Assembly (NCBI GenBank): GCA_944362705.1
Contig: CALVTO010000002.1
Location: 204,818-268,817 of the forward strand
Direction: 5' to 3'
From: an uncultured Clostridia bacterium
GTDB lineage: Bacteria > Bacillota > Clostridia > Christensenellales > UBA1242
DNA: 64,000 nt
In this document: positions 42,746-50,791 of the stretch, piece by piece
Position numbering within the stretch: position 1 is the first letter of the stretch
How the letters are laid out: each line of letters opens with the position of its first letter
The notes under the pieces: model-generated
Told to the model about the DNA's origin: nothing
Databases searched by the model: none
The model's input: only the letters and a program-made list of their open reading frames with translations
Made by a program: the position numbers and the translations under genes

Positions 42746-43301
42746 ATGTTTCTCCTTTTATTTCTTTGATACAATTTCCCTGCACGTAATACCATTTCTT
42801 TGCCACATTTTTCATTGGCATATCACTATAACTATCTGAGTAAAACGCTTCTAGTATTTTGTCCTTATATTCTTGTTGAAATTGCACCAACTTTTCTTCG
42901 CCGTAACAATTTTTACCATAAATACGCCCTGTTTTTGCATGCATATTGGTAGCTATTAAACGCTTAATGCCTAATGCTTCACATATAGGTTGCAATAAAA
43001 ATACAGGTGAAGCACTTATAATAATGTCGTTAGGTTGTAATAGCTGTAAAAATATAGGTTTTATATTCTTTTTCTCTATCTCCCAAAAAGAAAGCACTCG
43101 TTTTTGTACATTAGGAATAAAGATAAGATAAATCGCAAAAGCCTGTTTTACATATTTACGACTAAAACAAGTAAAAACCACAAATAGAAGTTGCACAGGT
43201 AGCAATAAAAGAATATACGGAAAACGTAAAAGGCAATATACATAAAAATGTATAAAACTATCACCTTTATAAATGGTTCCGTCAAAATCATATCCGTTCA
43301 T
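42726..43301 (-). CDS. HAD-IB family phosphatase
   Basis: 191 aa. Motif I DFDGTIYKGD at residues 5-14, motif II SASP, Lys in EEKLVQFQQ, motif III SDSYSDMPM. Hydrophobic segment LRFPYILLLLPVQLLFVVF (27-45) in the cap region, as in PAP2/PSP-like HAD-IB enzymes acting on membrane-linked substrates. Substrate unknown. First gene of the three-gene operon. Confidence 0.82.
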   Translation of the reverse strand: MNGYDFDGTIYKGDSFIHFYVYCLLRFPYILLLLPVQLLFVVFTCFSRKYVKQAFAIYLIFIPNVQKRVLSFWEIEKKNIKPIFLQLLQPNDIIISASPVFLLQPICEALGIKRLIATNMHAKTGRIYGKNCYGEEKLVQFQQEYKDKILEAFYSDSYSDMPMKNVAKKWYYVQGNCIKEIKGETYERTKK

Positions 43302-43415
43302 ACTTTCGCCTCGTTGTTATAAAAATCATATAAATTTTTATATCTTTTGTCAAATCATTCACTAGCGATAATAAAGCTCTTGCGTTTGAAAATTTGCTTA
43401 ATTTATAAAAAAGTG

Positions 43416-43444
43416 TTTACAAAAAAAATAAACTGTGCTATAAT
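43416..43444 (+). promoter_or_regulatory. Sigma-A promoter of the tRNA-Arg region
   Basis: TTTACA, exact 17-base spacer, TATAAT. Confidence 0.8.
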
Positions 43445-43467
43445 CTCCATGTTTTTGCAAAAAGTTA

Positions 43468-43547
43468 TTTTGCGGGAGCCCTTAGGGACCTTTGGTTCCT
43501 ATTTACAATTTTATACATATGCGCCGTTAGCTCAGCTGGATAGAGCG
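43468..43547 (+). repeat. 80-base direct repeat, copy 1
   Basis: Identical to copy 2 (43662-43741) except for one base. Covers the leader hairpins and the tRNA 5' half. Offset between copies is 194 bases. Confidence 0.9.
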
Positions 43548-43562
43548 CCTGTCTACGGAACC
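43521..43562 (+). pseudogene. Truncated tRNA-Arg copy
   Basis: Reads as tRNA-Arg(ACG) from the acceptor 5' strand through the D arm and anticodon loop (GTCTACGGAACC), with TTG changed to CCT in the anticodon stem, then diverges. GGGCGCA at 43597-43603 could re-form a partial acceptor stem but no CCA follows. Confidence 0.75.
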
Positions 43563-43661
43563 GCGTCACAACACTGCGTTTGTCACTCGGTTTTATGGGC
43601 GCATAAAAACCTCGTGCTTTGCGCAGGTTGTTCCTTTATCCCACAAAACTTATGGTATAAC

Positions 43662-43741
43662 TTTTGCGGGAGCCCTTAGGGACCTTTGGTTCCTAATTAC
43701 AATTTTATACATATGCGCCGTTAGCTCAGCTGGATAGAGCG
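43662..43741 (+). repeat. 80-base direct repeat, copy 2
   Basis: Second copy, leading into the intact tRNA-Arg. Contains GGGACC-TTT-GGTTCC, whose 13-base GACCTTTGGTTCC (43681-43693) is the exact complement of tRNA-Arg bases 43751-43763. Confidence 0.9.
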
Positions 43742-43791
43742 TTGGTCTACGGAACCAAAGGTCAGGAGTTCGAATCTCTTACGGCGCACCA
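43715..43791 (+). tRNA. tRNA-Arg (anticodon ACG)
   Basis: 77 bases with encoded CCA. Acceptor GCGCCGT/ACGGCGC fully paired; anticodon loop CTACGGA on TTGGT/ACCAA stem; T loop TTCGAAT. Confidence 0.96.
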
Positions 43792-43795
43792 CCAT

Positions 43796-43819
43796 GGCTG
43801 CGTTTTGCAGTCTTTTTTT
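43796..43819 (+). terminator. Terminator of tRNA-Arg
   Basis: GGCTGC-GTTTT-GCAGTC followed by seven T. Confidence 0.8.
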
Positions 43820-44012
43820 ATGATTTTAATATAATTATGCAAATGCATTATTTGCAAAATCATTTCATTGGTCTATGATTATATTTCATCCCATTTTCTC
43901 TACTTAGCTTATGTAAGCTATTTTGTTTTCAAAACAACTCAAACAAAAATAGACAAAAACACCAACCTTTTGGCTATTGATGCTTATATGATTGCTATCA
44001 TATGTTTTTTAT
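43820..44012. other. Intergenic stretch with inverted repeats only
   Basis: No gene. A TGCAAAT/ATTTGCA inverted repeat lies near 43840. CCAA-AAGG-TTGG with a T-rich tail on the minus strand (43975-43954) may terminate the decarboxylase gene. ATATGAT-TGCT-ATCATAT plus six T (43986-44010) could end plus-strand transcripts. Confidence 0.5.
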
Positions 44013-45194
44013 TTAAATAGGTTTTTTCTTAACTAAGTTGTTGCTCAGTTTAGCGTATGCATCCCCCATAAATATATGATTGTAACCTTCATGATTTTTT
44101 GTTACTAAAGGTTTGACTGATATGTGAGATTGAAAAATCATAACAACATCACTTCCACCAAACTGGAAAAATCCCATTGGGTCACCTTTTTGAACGCGTG
44201 CACCTACTTTTAGATTTTTCTCCCAATTACAAGAACAAATTTGAGACATACCGATTGGCAAAATTGCTACAAGCCCATAATCATCTGTTTCCACAATCAC
44301 ACAATCGCGTGTTTCTATCATTTGAAATCCCATTTCGTTATAGTATACATAGCGGTTATTCTTTTCATCCCATTCTGTTATGCCACCACCAGCATTTGCG
44401 GCTGAAATCTTACGTAATTCTTTAATGGTTCCACTAACTGGAAAATGGTATCTATGATAATCAAAGATATTAAGAAAGGTATGAGTAAGAGTTCCACCTG
44501 CAAAAAAATTGCAATAGGCGCTATCTTCTCCAATCAAATCTTTCACGGAAGAAAGTTTTGAAGATTTTAAGATCTGCGGATTGATAAGATTGCTATTCTT
44601 GTCAATTTTAAAAAAGCCTTGCGGAGTTGAATCTGCGGGAGATATAACATCACAGTCGGCTAATGGTCTTTGACGGTTATCAATAAGTTTTCTACTGAAA
44701 AAATCGTTGAAACTTGTCCATATATTTTTATTGCCATACCAGCCTTTTGTCAAACCAAACAAATCATCTTGCAGCGCAAGTTGATAATAGTCTTCATTCC
44801 AACTTTCCTTTTTAGATAAAAATTCTCCCCATGTTTTTGAATATTTCTTAATCCAGCTTGCAATAGGCTCGTGATATTGAAGTGATGGATAATAATACCC
44901 TAAACCCTTTAATTCTTCTAATGGTTGATCAAAAATATACCAAAAATACCCTGTCGCTTGGTCGATTGCAAGATATAATGACTGATATTGTTTGTTTTTC
45001 AGCACTTCCCATGGCATACATTTAACAGACCAATCTAAATATTCATAAAGTTCGTTAAGTGTTTGGGCAGGATTCGTTGTCTTGTCAGGATTATTTTTTT
45101 TTGCAAGAGCCAGATTTTTTTCTACTAATTTTTTTAAATTTTCATCATGATCAAGAAATGATATGAATTCTTCTGTAATTTTTTCGTGTTTCAT
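44013..45194 (-). CDS. Phosphatidylserine decarboxylase family protein (PSDC/PsiD-like)
   Basis: 393 aa. An N-terminal PSDC-like region (YLDWSVKCMPWEVL, GYFWYIFDQP) precedes a catalytic half with FNDFFSRKL, ISPADS, FDYHRYHFPVSG and the self-cleavage site FGGSDVVMIF, where Ser becomes the pyruvoyl cofactor. Proteins with this fusion include fungal tryptophan decarboxylase PsiD, so the substrate may be an aromatic amino acid or phosphatidylserine; no phosphatidylserine synthase gene is nearby. No signal peptide. No ribosome binding site: TATAAT ends 6 bases before ATG 45194, so the mRNA looks leaderless. Its position beside a rearranged tRNA gene suggests acquisition. Confidence 0.85.
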   Translation of the reverse strand: MKHEKITEEFISFLDHDENLKKLVEKNLALAKKNNPDKTTNPAQTLNELYEYLDWSVKCMPWEVLKNKQYQSLYLAIDQATGYFWYIFDQPLEELKGLGYYYPSLQYHEPIASWIKKYSKTWGEFLSKKESWNEDYYQLALQDDLFGLTKGWYGNKNIWTSFNDFFSRKLIDNRQRPLADCDVISPADSTPQGFFKIDKNSNLINPQILKSSKLSSVKDLIGEDSAYCNFFAGGTLTHTFLNIFDYHRYHFPVSGTIKELRKISAANAGGGITEWDEKNNRYVYYNEMGFQMIETRDCVIVETDDYGLVAILPIGMSQICSCNWEKNLKVGARVQKGDPMGFFQFGGSDVVMIFQSHISVKPLVTKNHEGYNHIFMGDAYAKLSNNLVKKKPI

Positions 45195-45200
45195 GTTTTT

Positions 45201-45206
45201 ATTATA
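45201..45206 (-). promoter_or_regulatory. -10 box giving a leaderless decarboxylase mRNA
   Basis: TATAAT with a weak -35 (TTTGTT at 17-base spacing). Six bases to ATG. Confidence 0.5.
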
Positions 45207-45269
45207 CAATAAACACAATATACAACAAAGTTTTTAAGCATCTTTTTAATATTTTGCTTAAAATTTCAT

Positions 45270-45440
45270 TCAATCTTTCTCAATTTTTAGTTTTGACTCT
45301 ATTTTGCTTTTATAGTCTTTTGCGTAGTGAGAAATGGTTTCTTTACATTCCTGCTCGCTGATTTTGCCTGATTTGTAAAGCTTAAGCTCTTTGCAACCAA
45401 GAAGTCCATTCTCTTTTTCAAACTCTTTTATATCCATCAT
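45270..45440 (-). CDS. Possible 56-aa charged protein
   Basis: MMDIKEFEKENGLLGCKELK followed by a Lys/Glu-rich helical remainder with SGKISEQE, reminiscent of short SHOCT-like segments. No ribosome binding site, so expression is uncertain. It lies between the decarboxylase gene and the divergent exporter leader. Function unknown. Confidence 0.4.
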   Translation of the reverse strand: MMDIKEFEKENGLLGCKELKLYKSGKISEQECKETISHYAKDYKSKIESKLKIEKD

Positions 45441-45464
45441 TTTTGTAAAATATAAAAAACACTA

Positions 45465-45493
45465 TTGACAAACATACCAACATATATTACACT
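45465..45493 (+). promoter_or_regulatory. Sigma-A promoter of the ABC exporter leader
   Basis: TTGACA, 17-base spacer, TACACT; transcript start near 45500. Confidence 0.75.
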
Positions 45494-45528
45494 AAGCAAA
45501 ATGTGATGGAAAAAGGAGGGCCATTCAA

Positions 45529-45609
45529 ATGAATAAAGTACAAAAATTTATTACAAATATACATACTAAATATTTACATCATGCGAATGGTTTTATTATG
45601 TGCGCTTAA
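45529..45609 (+). CDS. 26-aa leader peptide of the ABC exporter
   Basis: ATG preceded by AAAAGGAGGG at good spacing. The peptide starts MNKVQKFITNIHTKYLHHAN and ends GFIMCA. Its last codons and stop form the 5' arm of an intrinsic terminator, the position used by leader peptides in ribosome-mediated attenuation (compare bmrB upstream of bmrCD in Bacillus subtilis). Confidence 0.75.
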   Translation: MNKVQKFITNIHTKYLHHANGFIMCA

Positions 45610-45639
45610 AGCATATATTTTTTGCAAAACCTTCGCATG
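45580..45639 (+). promoter_or_regulatory. Transcription attenuator of the ABC exporter
   Basis: Terminator TATGTGC (45597-45603), loop, GCATATA (45611-45617), six T (45618-45623). It is enclosed by a 14-pair stem: CATGCGAATGGTTTT (45580-45594, one bulge) with AAAACCTTCGCATG (45626-45639). A ribosome at the leader stop codon covers the terminator's 5' arm. The exporter's GGAGG lies just beyond. Confidence 0.7.
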
Positions 45640-45661
45640 AAATTTTAACGGAGGTTTTTTT

Positions 45662-47455
45662 ATGCAAAATATACAAAATACAAGAAATTTAACCTATTAT
45701 TTAAAACAACACAAACTAGGTATTGCCTTATATATTTTAACGTATTTACTTGCTGGTGCTTGCACCGTTCTACAAACGATATTTTTAGCAAAAGCCGTTG
45801 AACAAATTACCATAGGTTTATACGCAGATGCTATATATAGTTTGCTATATGTTGCCCTGTTTGTTGCTATAAAAAGAATAAATTGGTACGCTTCTGGCAT
45901 TATCTATCAAAAAAGTGCCAATAAAATGATGGCAAATATGAACCAAGATTTAGCAACGCAAGCGTTTAAATTTACTTCAAAAACCTATGCTGAGCATGAT
46001 ACTGGTACATTTTTGCAACGCATTGTAAACGACCCACAAATCGTAGTCAACAACCTAGCCGATATGGTAGACGTAATTACAGATATTTTATCTGCTATGG
46101 TCATTATTATTTACATTGCCACATTTAATTTATATATAGCGCTTGCTTTATTTGTTATTATTTTTATTGGAATTACCATTGAAAAATTTCGTACAAAAAC
46201 AAAAAGCAAAAATAAGAAATTTGCTCGAAAAAAGAATGATAAAATTAACTCGCTTACTACAGAAATTATTCGAAGCGAAAAAGACATTAAATCGTTAGGT
46301 TTAGAAGAAAAATTAAGCGAAGTTTCTAAAAAATACTACCAAGAATACCAAACAGCCAATTATAAACTTGAGCTTGTGGATATGAACTTTTGGGCAAGCA
46401 GAAACTTTATCGTTGAGTTTTTTGGCATTTTTACACTTATTTTGGGCGTGTATTTTATCGATATTGGGTTGCTTACGGTAGCCACGTTTATGGTTATTTA
46501 CTCTAACAACAATAACCTTTACAATTTAATATGGGGCATTGGCAGTATTAGTGATATGGCAGTTGAAATTAAGGTATGCACCGAACGCATGTTTGCCCTA
46601 TTTAACAACGAAGCGTATCCTTGCGAAACGTTTGGTGAAGTACATATAGAGCATGTACAAGGCAAAATAGAATTTCAACATGTAAAGTACACGTTTGTAG
46701 AATACGGTATGGAAACTACAGGCGAACAAAACGAAGACACAAAAGACCATAAACAACGAAAACCTATTTCTACCAATACAGTTTTTGAAGATTTATCATT
46801 TACCATTCAACCAAACACCACCGTGGCGTTTGTTGGTAAAAGCGGAAGTGGAAAATCGACTATTTTAAACTTAATGTCGAAAATGTATACCGTAGATAGC
46901 GGAAAAGTACTTATTGACGGCATACATATTAACGATTTTGATAAAAACTCGTTAAGAAACGCCATTTCTTTAGTCAATCAATTTCCTTATATTTTTGATA
47001 TGACCATTCGTGAAAACTTATTGCTTGCAAAAAAAGATGCAACCGAAGAAGAACTTAACCAAGCCGTTCGCCAATCCTATTTAAGTGAGTTTGTACATTC
47101 GCTACGTTTGGGGCTGGATACACGAATTGGCGAAAGTGGCATTAAACTTTCTGGTGGGCAAAAGCAACGCCTTGCTATTGCACGCGCGCTTCTTAGAAAC
47201 TCATCGATTATTATTTTCGATGAGAGCACAAGCTCACTAGATAATTTTGCGCAAGGTGAAATAAAAAAGAGTATCGATGCATTGAAAGGCAAAAGCACCA
47301 TTGTCATTGTGGCGCACAGGTTAAGCACCATTAAAAATGTAGACACCATTTTCTTTTTAGACAACGGGAAAATTGTAGATTCTGGCACGTTTGAAGAATT
47401 ATTTAACCGTAATGCGCAATTTAAAGAAATGTTTATAGCAGAAAATATTTCATAA
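45662..47455 (+). CDS. ABC exporter, fused membrane and ATPase domains
   Basis: 597 aa half-transporter, expected to work as a homodimer. Six membrane helices (residues 15-290); nucleotide-binding domain with VAFVGKSGSGKSTI (Walker A), signature LSGGQKQR, Walker B IIIFDEST and VAHRLSTI. The family exports drugs, lipids or peptides; the attenuated leader points to a drug or ribosome-targeting inhibitor. A charged 25-residue insert (ETTGEQNEDTKDHKQRK) sits before Walker A. GGAGG ribosome binding site; terminator follows. Confidence 0.9.
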   Translation: MQNIQNTRNLTYYLKQHKLGIALYILTYLLAGACTVLQTIFLAKAVEQITIGLYADAIYSLLYVALFVAIKRINWYASGIIYQKSANKMMANMNQDLATQAFKFTSKTYAEHDTGTFLQRIVNDPQIVVNNLADMVDVITDILSAMVIIIYIATFNLYIALALFVIIFIGITIEKFRTKTKSKNKKFARKKNDKINSLTTEIIRSEKDIKSLGLEEKLSEVSKKYYQEYQTANYKLELVDMNFWASRNFIVEFFGIFTLILGVYFIDIGLLTVATFMVIYSNNNNLYNLIWGIGSISDMAVEIKVCTERMFALFNNEAYPCETFGEVHIEHVQGKIEFQHVKYTFVEYGMETTGEQNEDTKDHKQRKPISTNTVFEDLSFTIQPNTTVAFVGKSGSGKSTILNLMSKMYTVDSGKVLIDGIHINDFDKNSLRNAISLVNQFPYIFDMTIRENLLLAKKDATEEELNQAVRQSYLSEFVHSLRLGLDTRIGESGIKLSGGQKQRLAIARALLRNSSIIIFDESTSSLDNFAQGEIKKSIDALKGKSTIVIVAHRLSTIKNVDTIFFLDNGKIVDSGTFEELFNRNAQFKEMFIAENIS

Positions 47456-47456
47456 T

Positions 47457-47488
47457 AAAAACACCCAACATATATGGGTGTTTTTTTG
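47457..47488. terminator. Bidirectional terminator after the ABC exporter
   Basis: ACACCC-AACATATAT-GGGTGT with T run on plus and A-rich 5' side. Confidence 0.8.
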
Positions 47489-47509
47489 CTCAATTTATTG
47501 TTTTTAACT

Positions 47510-48325
47510 TTATTTAGCACGTTCCGCTTCCACAACTGTTTCTTGCACTTTCGTTTTCTTCTCTACCCGCACCGACTCTTGCCTAAAGTTTTGGTTTTGG
47601 GGTTTCGGTAGCGGTAGATCAATGACTTCTGCATACATATGCCCTGTTTTACTTTCAACACCTGCACGTATTCTTTCCATATACTCATCTCGCGCCAATA
47701 TATAATAATTGGGATTAATATTTTTGGTTGGAAGATACTCCACGTGATGAAACCTATACTTATCATCTTCATATGTTTGCTTTCCAGATACCGAAGTGAG
47801 TTCCTGGTAACATAAAATTTTTTGATACAATTCTTTGCTTACTGCGCAATAGCGGAACATATCGTTATACATGCCGTTTTTCTCTACAACACAATGCAAA
47901 CAATTTCCTACAATACAATTATTTACCGGAGCGCTTTCAATCCCACAAATTGCATGTACATTTAACCCGTCTAAAAATCGAAACCTTGCAACCGTTTTTG
48001 CGTTCCAATAACAATCTAAATTTCCACAAAACTTATCTTCTACCTTTATAGTAAACGGAGTTATTTCGCCCGTAACACCATCAACCGTTACACGCAACCC
48101 TTTTTGTGTTTTTTCCAAAGCTTGCACAAGTACATTCTTTTTTAATTTTTGAAACAATATCCATCGTTTCAAATTTGAAGTTTTAGGGTGATAATACAAT
48201 GAAATACAGTTTATCATGCTATTCCAAGATTTTACGTCGGCGGTAAATGCTGGCCTTGATGAGCGCAATGTCCAATTATTTTCTTGCTCCATTATTTTTT
48301 TTACTTGTTCAAATGTGTAATACAT
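47510..48325 (-). CDS. Uncharacterised 271-aa protein with Cys clusters
   Basis: Family not recognised. Soluble; the middle holds FCGNLDCYW, HAICGIE and CIVGNCLHC, a spacing compatible with a metal site. The C-terminal 40 residues are Lys/Glu/Val-rich and probably disordered. Consensus promoter and GAGGA ribosome binding site. Single-gene unit converging with the exporter. Confidence 0.7.
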   Translation of the reverse strand: MYYTFEQVKKIMEQENNWTLRSSRPAFTADVKSWNSMINCISLYYHPKTSNLKRWILFQKLKKNVLVQALEKTQKGLRVTVDGVTGEITPFTIKVEDKFCGNLDCYWNAKTVARFRFLDGLNVHAICGIESAPVNNCIVGNCLHCVVEKNGMYNDMFRYCAVSKELYQKILCYQELTSVSGKQTYEDDKYRFHHVEYLPTKNINPNYYILARDEYMERIRAGVESKTGHMYAEVIDLPLPKPQNQNFRQESVRVEKKTKVQETVVEAERAK

Positions 48326-48342
48326 ACGTTCCTCTTAAATTT

Positions 48343-48371
48343 AGTATAAAGAACATTTAAAGCATTGTCAA
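48343..48371 (-). promoter_or_regulatory. Sigma-A promoter of the 271-aa gene
   Basis: TTGACA (48371-48366), 17-base spacer, TATACT (48348-48343). Confidence 0.8.
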
Positions 48372-48395
48372 GATTGACATTTTTCCGTTTAATTC

Positions 48396-48424
48396 TTTAC
48401 AAATTCTACCTTCATAAGTATACT
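48396..48424 (+). promoter_or_regulatory. Sigma-A promoter of ppa
   Basis: TTTACA, 17-base spacer, TATACT. A second TATAAT lies downstream (about 48459), so a tandem start is possible. Confidence 0.7.
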
Positions 48425-48492
48425 AAAGTACAAAAATTAAAATGTAAAACTTTTACTTATAATACTTAACACAAACATACAAAGGAGACCCT

Positions 48493-49020
48493 ATGAACAT
48501 TGTACACGATATCAACGAACAAAGAATTCAACCAGAAAATTTTATGGCAGTTATAGAAATTGCAAAATATAGTAAAAACAAATACGAAATAGATAAAGAA
48601 ACCGGTATGCTTATGATGGATAGAATTTTATATACTTCCACCCACTACCCCGCTAACTACGGTTTTATTCCGCGTACATCGGCACTCGATGGCGACCCAT
48701 TAGATGTGTTTGTTTTTTGTAGTGAAGCTATTGTTCCTTGCACGCTTGTTAGGTGCTACCCCATTGGTTGCGTGGGCATGCTAGACAGTGGCAAAGAAGA
48801 CTACAAAATTCTTGCCGTACCTTTTGGTGACCCACAATATAACCATATTAAAAATGTAAAAGAAATGCCTGCGCACATATTAGATGAATTAAAACATTTT
48901 TTGCGCGTGTATAAAGAATTAGAGCCAAACAAAAAAACTGTTGTAAACAAAGTATACAACGCAGAATATGCAAAAAACATTATAAAAGAGTGCAAAAACC
49001 GTTATGAAACAAACAAATAA
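48493..49020 (+). CDS. ppa: Inorganic pyrophosphatase (family I)
   Basis: Hydrolyses pyrophosphate to phosphate, pulling biosynthetic reactions forward. 175 aa, soluble hexameric type. ALDGDPLDVFVFC is the family I signature with catalytic Asp residues; NYGFIPRTSA and DSGKEDYKILAVPFGDP complete the active site. Clostridia more often carry family II or membrane enzymes, so the gene is mildly notable. AAAGGAG ribosome binding site; terminator follows. Confidence 0.96.
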   Translation: MNIVHDINEQRIQPENFMAVIEIAKYSKNKYEIDKETGMLMMDRILYTSTHYPANYGFIPRTSALDGDPLDVFVFCSEAIVPCTLVRCYPIGCVGMLDSGKEDYKILAVPFGDPQYNHIKNVKEMPAHILDELKHFLRVYKELEPNKKTVVNKVYNAEYAKNIIKECKNRYETNK

Positions 49021-49021
49021 T

Positions 49022-49050
49022 AAAAAAGAAGCGCAAAACGCTTCTTTTTT
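49022..49050. terminator. Bidirectional terminator between ppa and the ABC-F gene
   Basis: AAGAAGCG-CAAAA-CGCTTCTT with flanking A and T runs. Confidence 0.85.
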
Positions 49051-49067
49051 ATTTATTTTGACTTAAG

Positions 49068-50621
49068 TTATCGCTCTTCAACGATATGCAATCCATTTTT
49101 TTGCAGGCAATATACGTGCGTTGCCACTTGTTTTATAAACGCTCTATCGTGCGAAACAGCAATCATGGCTCCCGCAAAAGAAGCCAAAGCTTTTCGCAAA
49201 ACTGGGTTCGATAATGGGCTAATGTTTCTTGTAGGCTCATCAAGCAATAGAACATCAAACCCACCGAGCATAAGTTTTAAAAAATATAATTTTGCTTTTT
49301 GCCCACCCGATAAGTGTTCTATGCTTCCGCAGGTTTCTTCCGTGGTAAATTTTAATCCACCTAAATACATTCTTGCTTTCGTTAGTTTTTCATTTGTTTC
49401 GCAAAAAGATTGCAAAAACGCCATGACTGTTGGGTATGCACCAAGTTCTTCTTCATAATTTTGTGGCATATACCCAACACGAAACCGCTTTTGTTGTTGC
49501 ATATATGTATATATCTCTCGCAAAAGCGTAGTTTTACCCGTTCCGTTTGCGCCCGTAATGACTACTTTTTGCGGGCCATACACCTGCAACTGAATATTGC
49601 TTGCAAGTACCTTTTTACCCACCGTAAGTTGTGACGCGTTGTAAGATAGCACGCAGGTAGATTTGGGCAATACAACATTTGAAAATTTAAGTTTTATAGC
49701 TTCTTCTGGCTCAGGAATTTCGGTAAAACTTTCGCGCTCTTTTTCAAAACGCTTTTTTTGAGAAAGCACACTTTGCATTTTCTTTTTTAACAACCTGCCA
49801 CCATGCGGATCTTGACGGGATATAGAATTTTGCTGGCTTTGCACTTTTGCATACATTTGTTGCCAGCGTTCTGTGCGCGCTTTATCTTGCGCACGCTGTT
49901 TTAATGCTATTTGCTCTTGCCTTTGCAAGGAATTTGCTCTTTTTTGCACATATTCGTCATAAGATATACGTTCGAATGTGCAAATAGGTATCGTTTTCTT
50001 TTGCGTTTGCTCTATATGCAAAATACCATTGGCAACATGTTTTAAAAGTGTTTCATCGTGCGATATAAATAAAACGGGATACATGGTAGATTGCAAAAAC
50101 GATTCTATCCAAGCAAGTGTTTGTATATCTATATCGTTCGTGGGTTCGTCGAGTATAAAGCAATTGGGGTTATTTAGTAGCATTTTAGCAAATTGCAACT
50201 TTACTTTTTCCCCACCCGAAAGTGTGCCTACCGTTTGGTTTGTTTCTAATAAATGTTCGCTTAAACCTACCGTTGCCAATATGTTTTGCAAATGAGCAAA
50301 CTGCTCGTAGATTTCATAAGTTTCTTCGCCGGTAGGCGTTTGTTTTAGAAAATACGAAAGCACGGTTTGGCTGTTCCAGTCGCTATCTAAAAATTGACCC
50401 ACATACCCGATATGCATATTTTGCTTAATAATTTGACCCTCTACGTTTACATAAGGCACAAGATGTTTATCAACAATTGCTTTTAATAAAGTGCTTTTGC
50501 CATCACCTTCTTCGCCAATCACCGCAATTTTATCTTGCGCGTTTAACACAAATGACACATTTTTCCATAAGGTTCGTCCTGTTTTCTTTTCTGTTATGGT
50601 TATATTTTTTACTTGTAACAT
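49068..50621 (-). CDS. ABC-F protein, ribosome-protection type
   Basis: 517 aa with two ATPase domains and no membrane segment. Walker A GEEGDGKST and GANGTGKTT, signatures LSGGEKVKL and LSGGQKAKL, Walker B FILDEPTND and LLLDEPTRNISPLS. The last motif and the long basic interdomain linker (about 250-310, with SRQDPHGG) are typical of antibiotic-resistance ABC-F proteins such as Vga/Lsa/CplR, which eject pleuromutilins, lincosamides or streptogramins from the 50S subunit. The exact drug class cannot be read from sequence. A 9-codon leader peptide and attenuator control it. Confidence 0.88.
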   Translation of the reverse strand: MLQVKNITITEKKTGRTLWKNVSFVLNAQDKIAVIGEEGDGKSTLLKAIVDKHLVPYVNVEGQIIKQNMHIGYVGQFLDSDWNSQTVLSYFLKQTPTGEETYEIYEQFAHLQNILATVGLSEHLLETNQTVGTLSGGEKVKLQFAKMLLNNPNCFILDEPTNDIDIQTLAWIESFLQSTMYPVLFISHDETLLKHVANGILHIEQTQKKTIPICTFERISYDEYVQKRANSLQRQEQIALKQRAQDKARTERWQQMYAKVQSQQNSISRQDPHGGRLLKKKMQSVLSQKKRFEKERESFTEIPEPEEAIKLKFSNVVLPKSTCVLSYNASQLTVGKKVLASNIQLQVYGPQKVVITGANGTGKTTLLREIYTYMQQQKRFRVGYMPQNYEEELGAYPTVMAFLQSFCETNEKLTKARMYLGGLKFTTEETCGSIEHLSGGQKAKLYFLKLMLGGFDVLLLDEPTRNISPLSNPVLRKALASFAGAMIAVSHDRAFIKQVATHVYCLQKNGLHIVEER

Positions 50622-50645
50622 ATATTTCCCTCCTGCGTTTATTGT

Positions 50646-50755
50646 TAAGCGCGCCCGGGAATAAAAAAACGTTCACCGTAAAAAACGGGAACGTTACACT
50701 CATGTTTGCAAACAACAAACAAAAATAGATAAAACCCCTCTGTTTTACGCGCTTA
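50646..50755 (-). promoter_or_regulatory. Attenuator of the ABC-F gene
   Basis: Terminator AACGTTC...GAACGTT with inner CCGT/ACGG (50695-50668) and seven T. Competing pairing: TAAGCGCG (50755-50748) is the exact complement of CGCGCTTA (50653-50646) just upstream of the AGGAGG of the ABC-F gene. A first hairpin GCATAAA...TTTATGC lies at 50786-50760. Confidence 0.7.
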
Positions 50756-50791
50756 TTTGGCATAAACCAGCAGAGCTGTTTTATGCACGTA

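Noticed and set aside
43347..43679. 110-aa plus-strand reading frame across the tRNA-Arg region
   Set aside because: It runs through a promoter and a truncated tRNA and has no ribosome binding site; an accidental frame.
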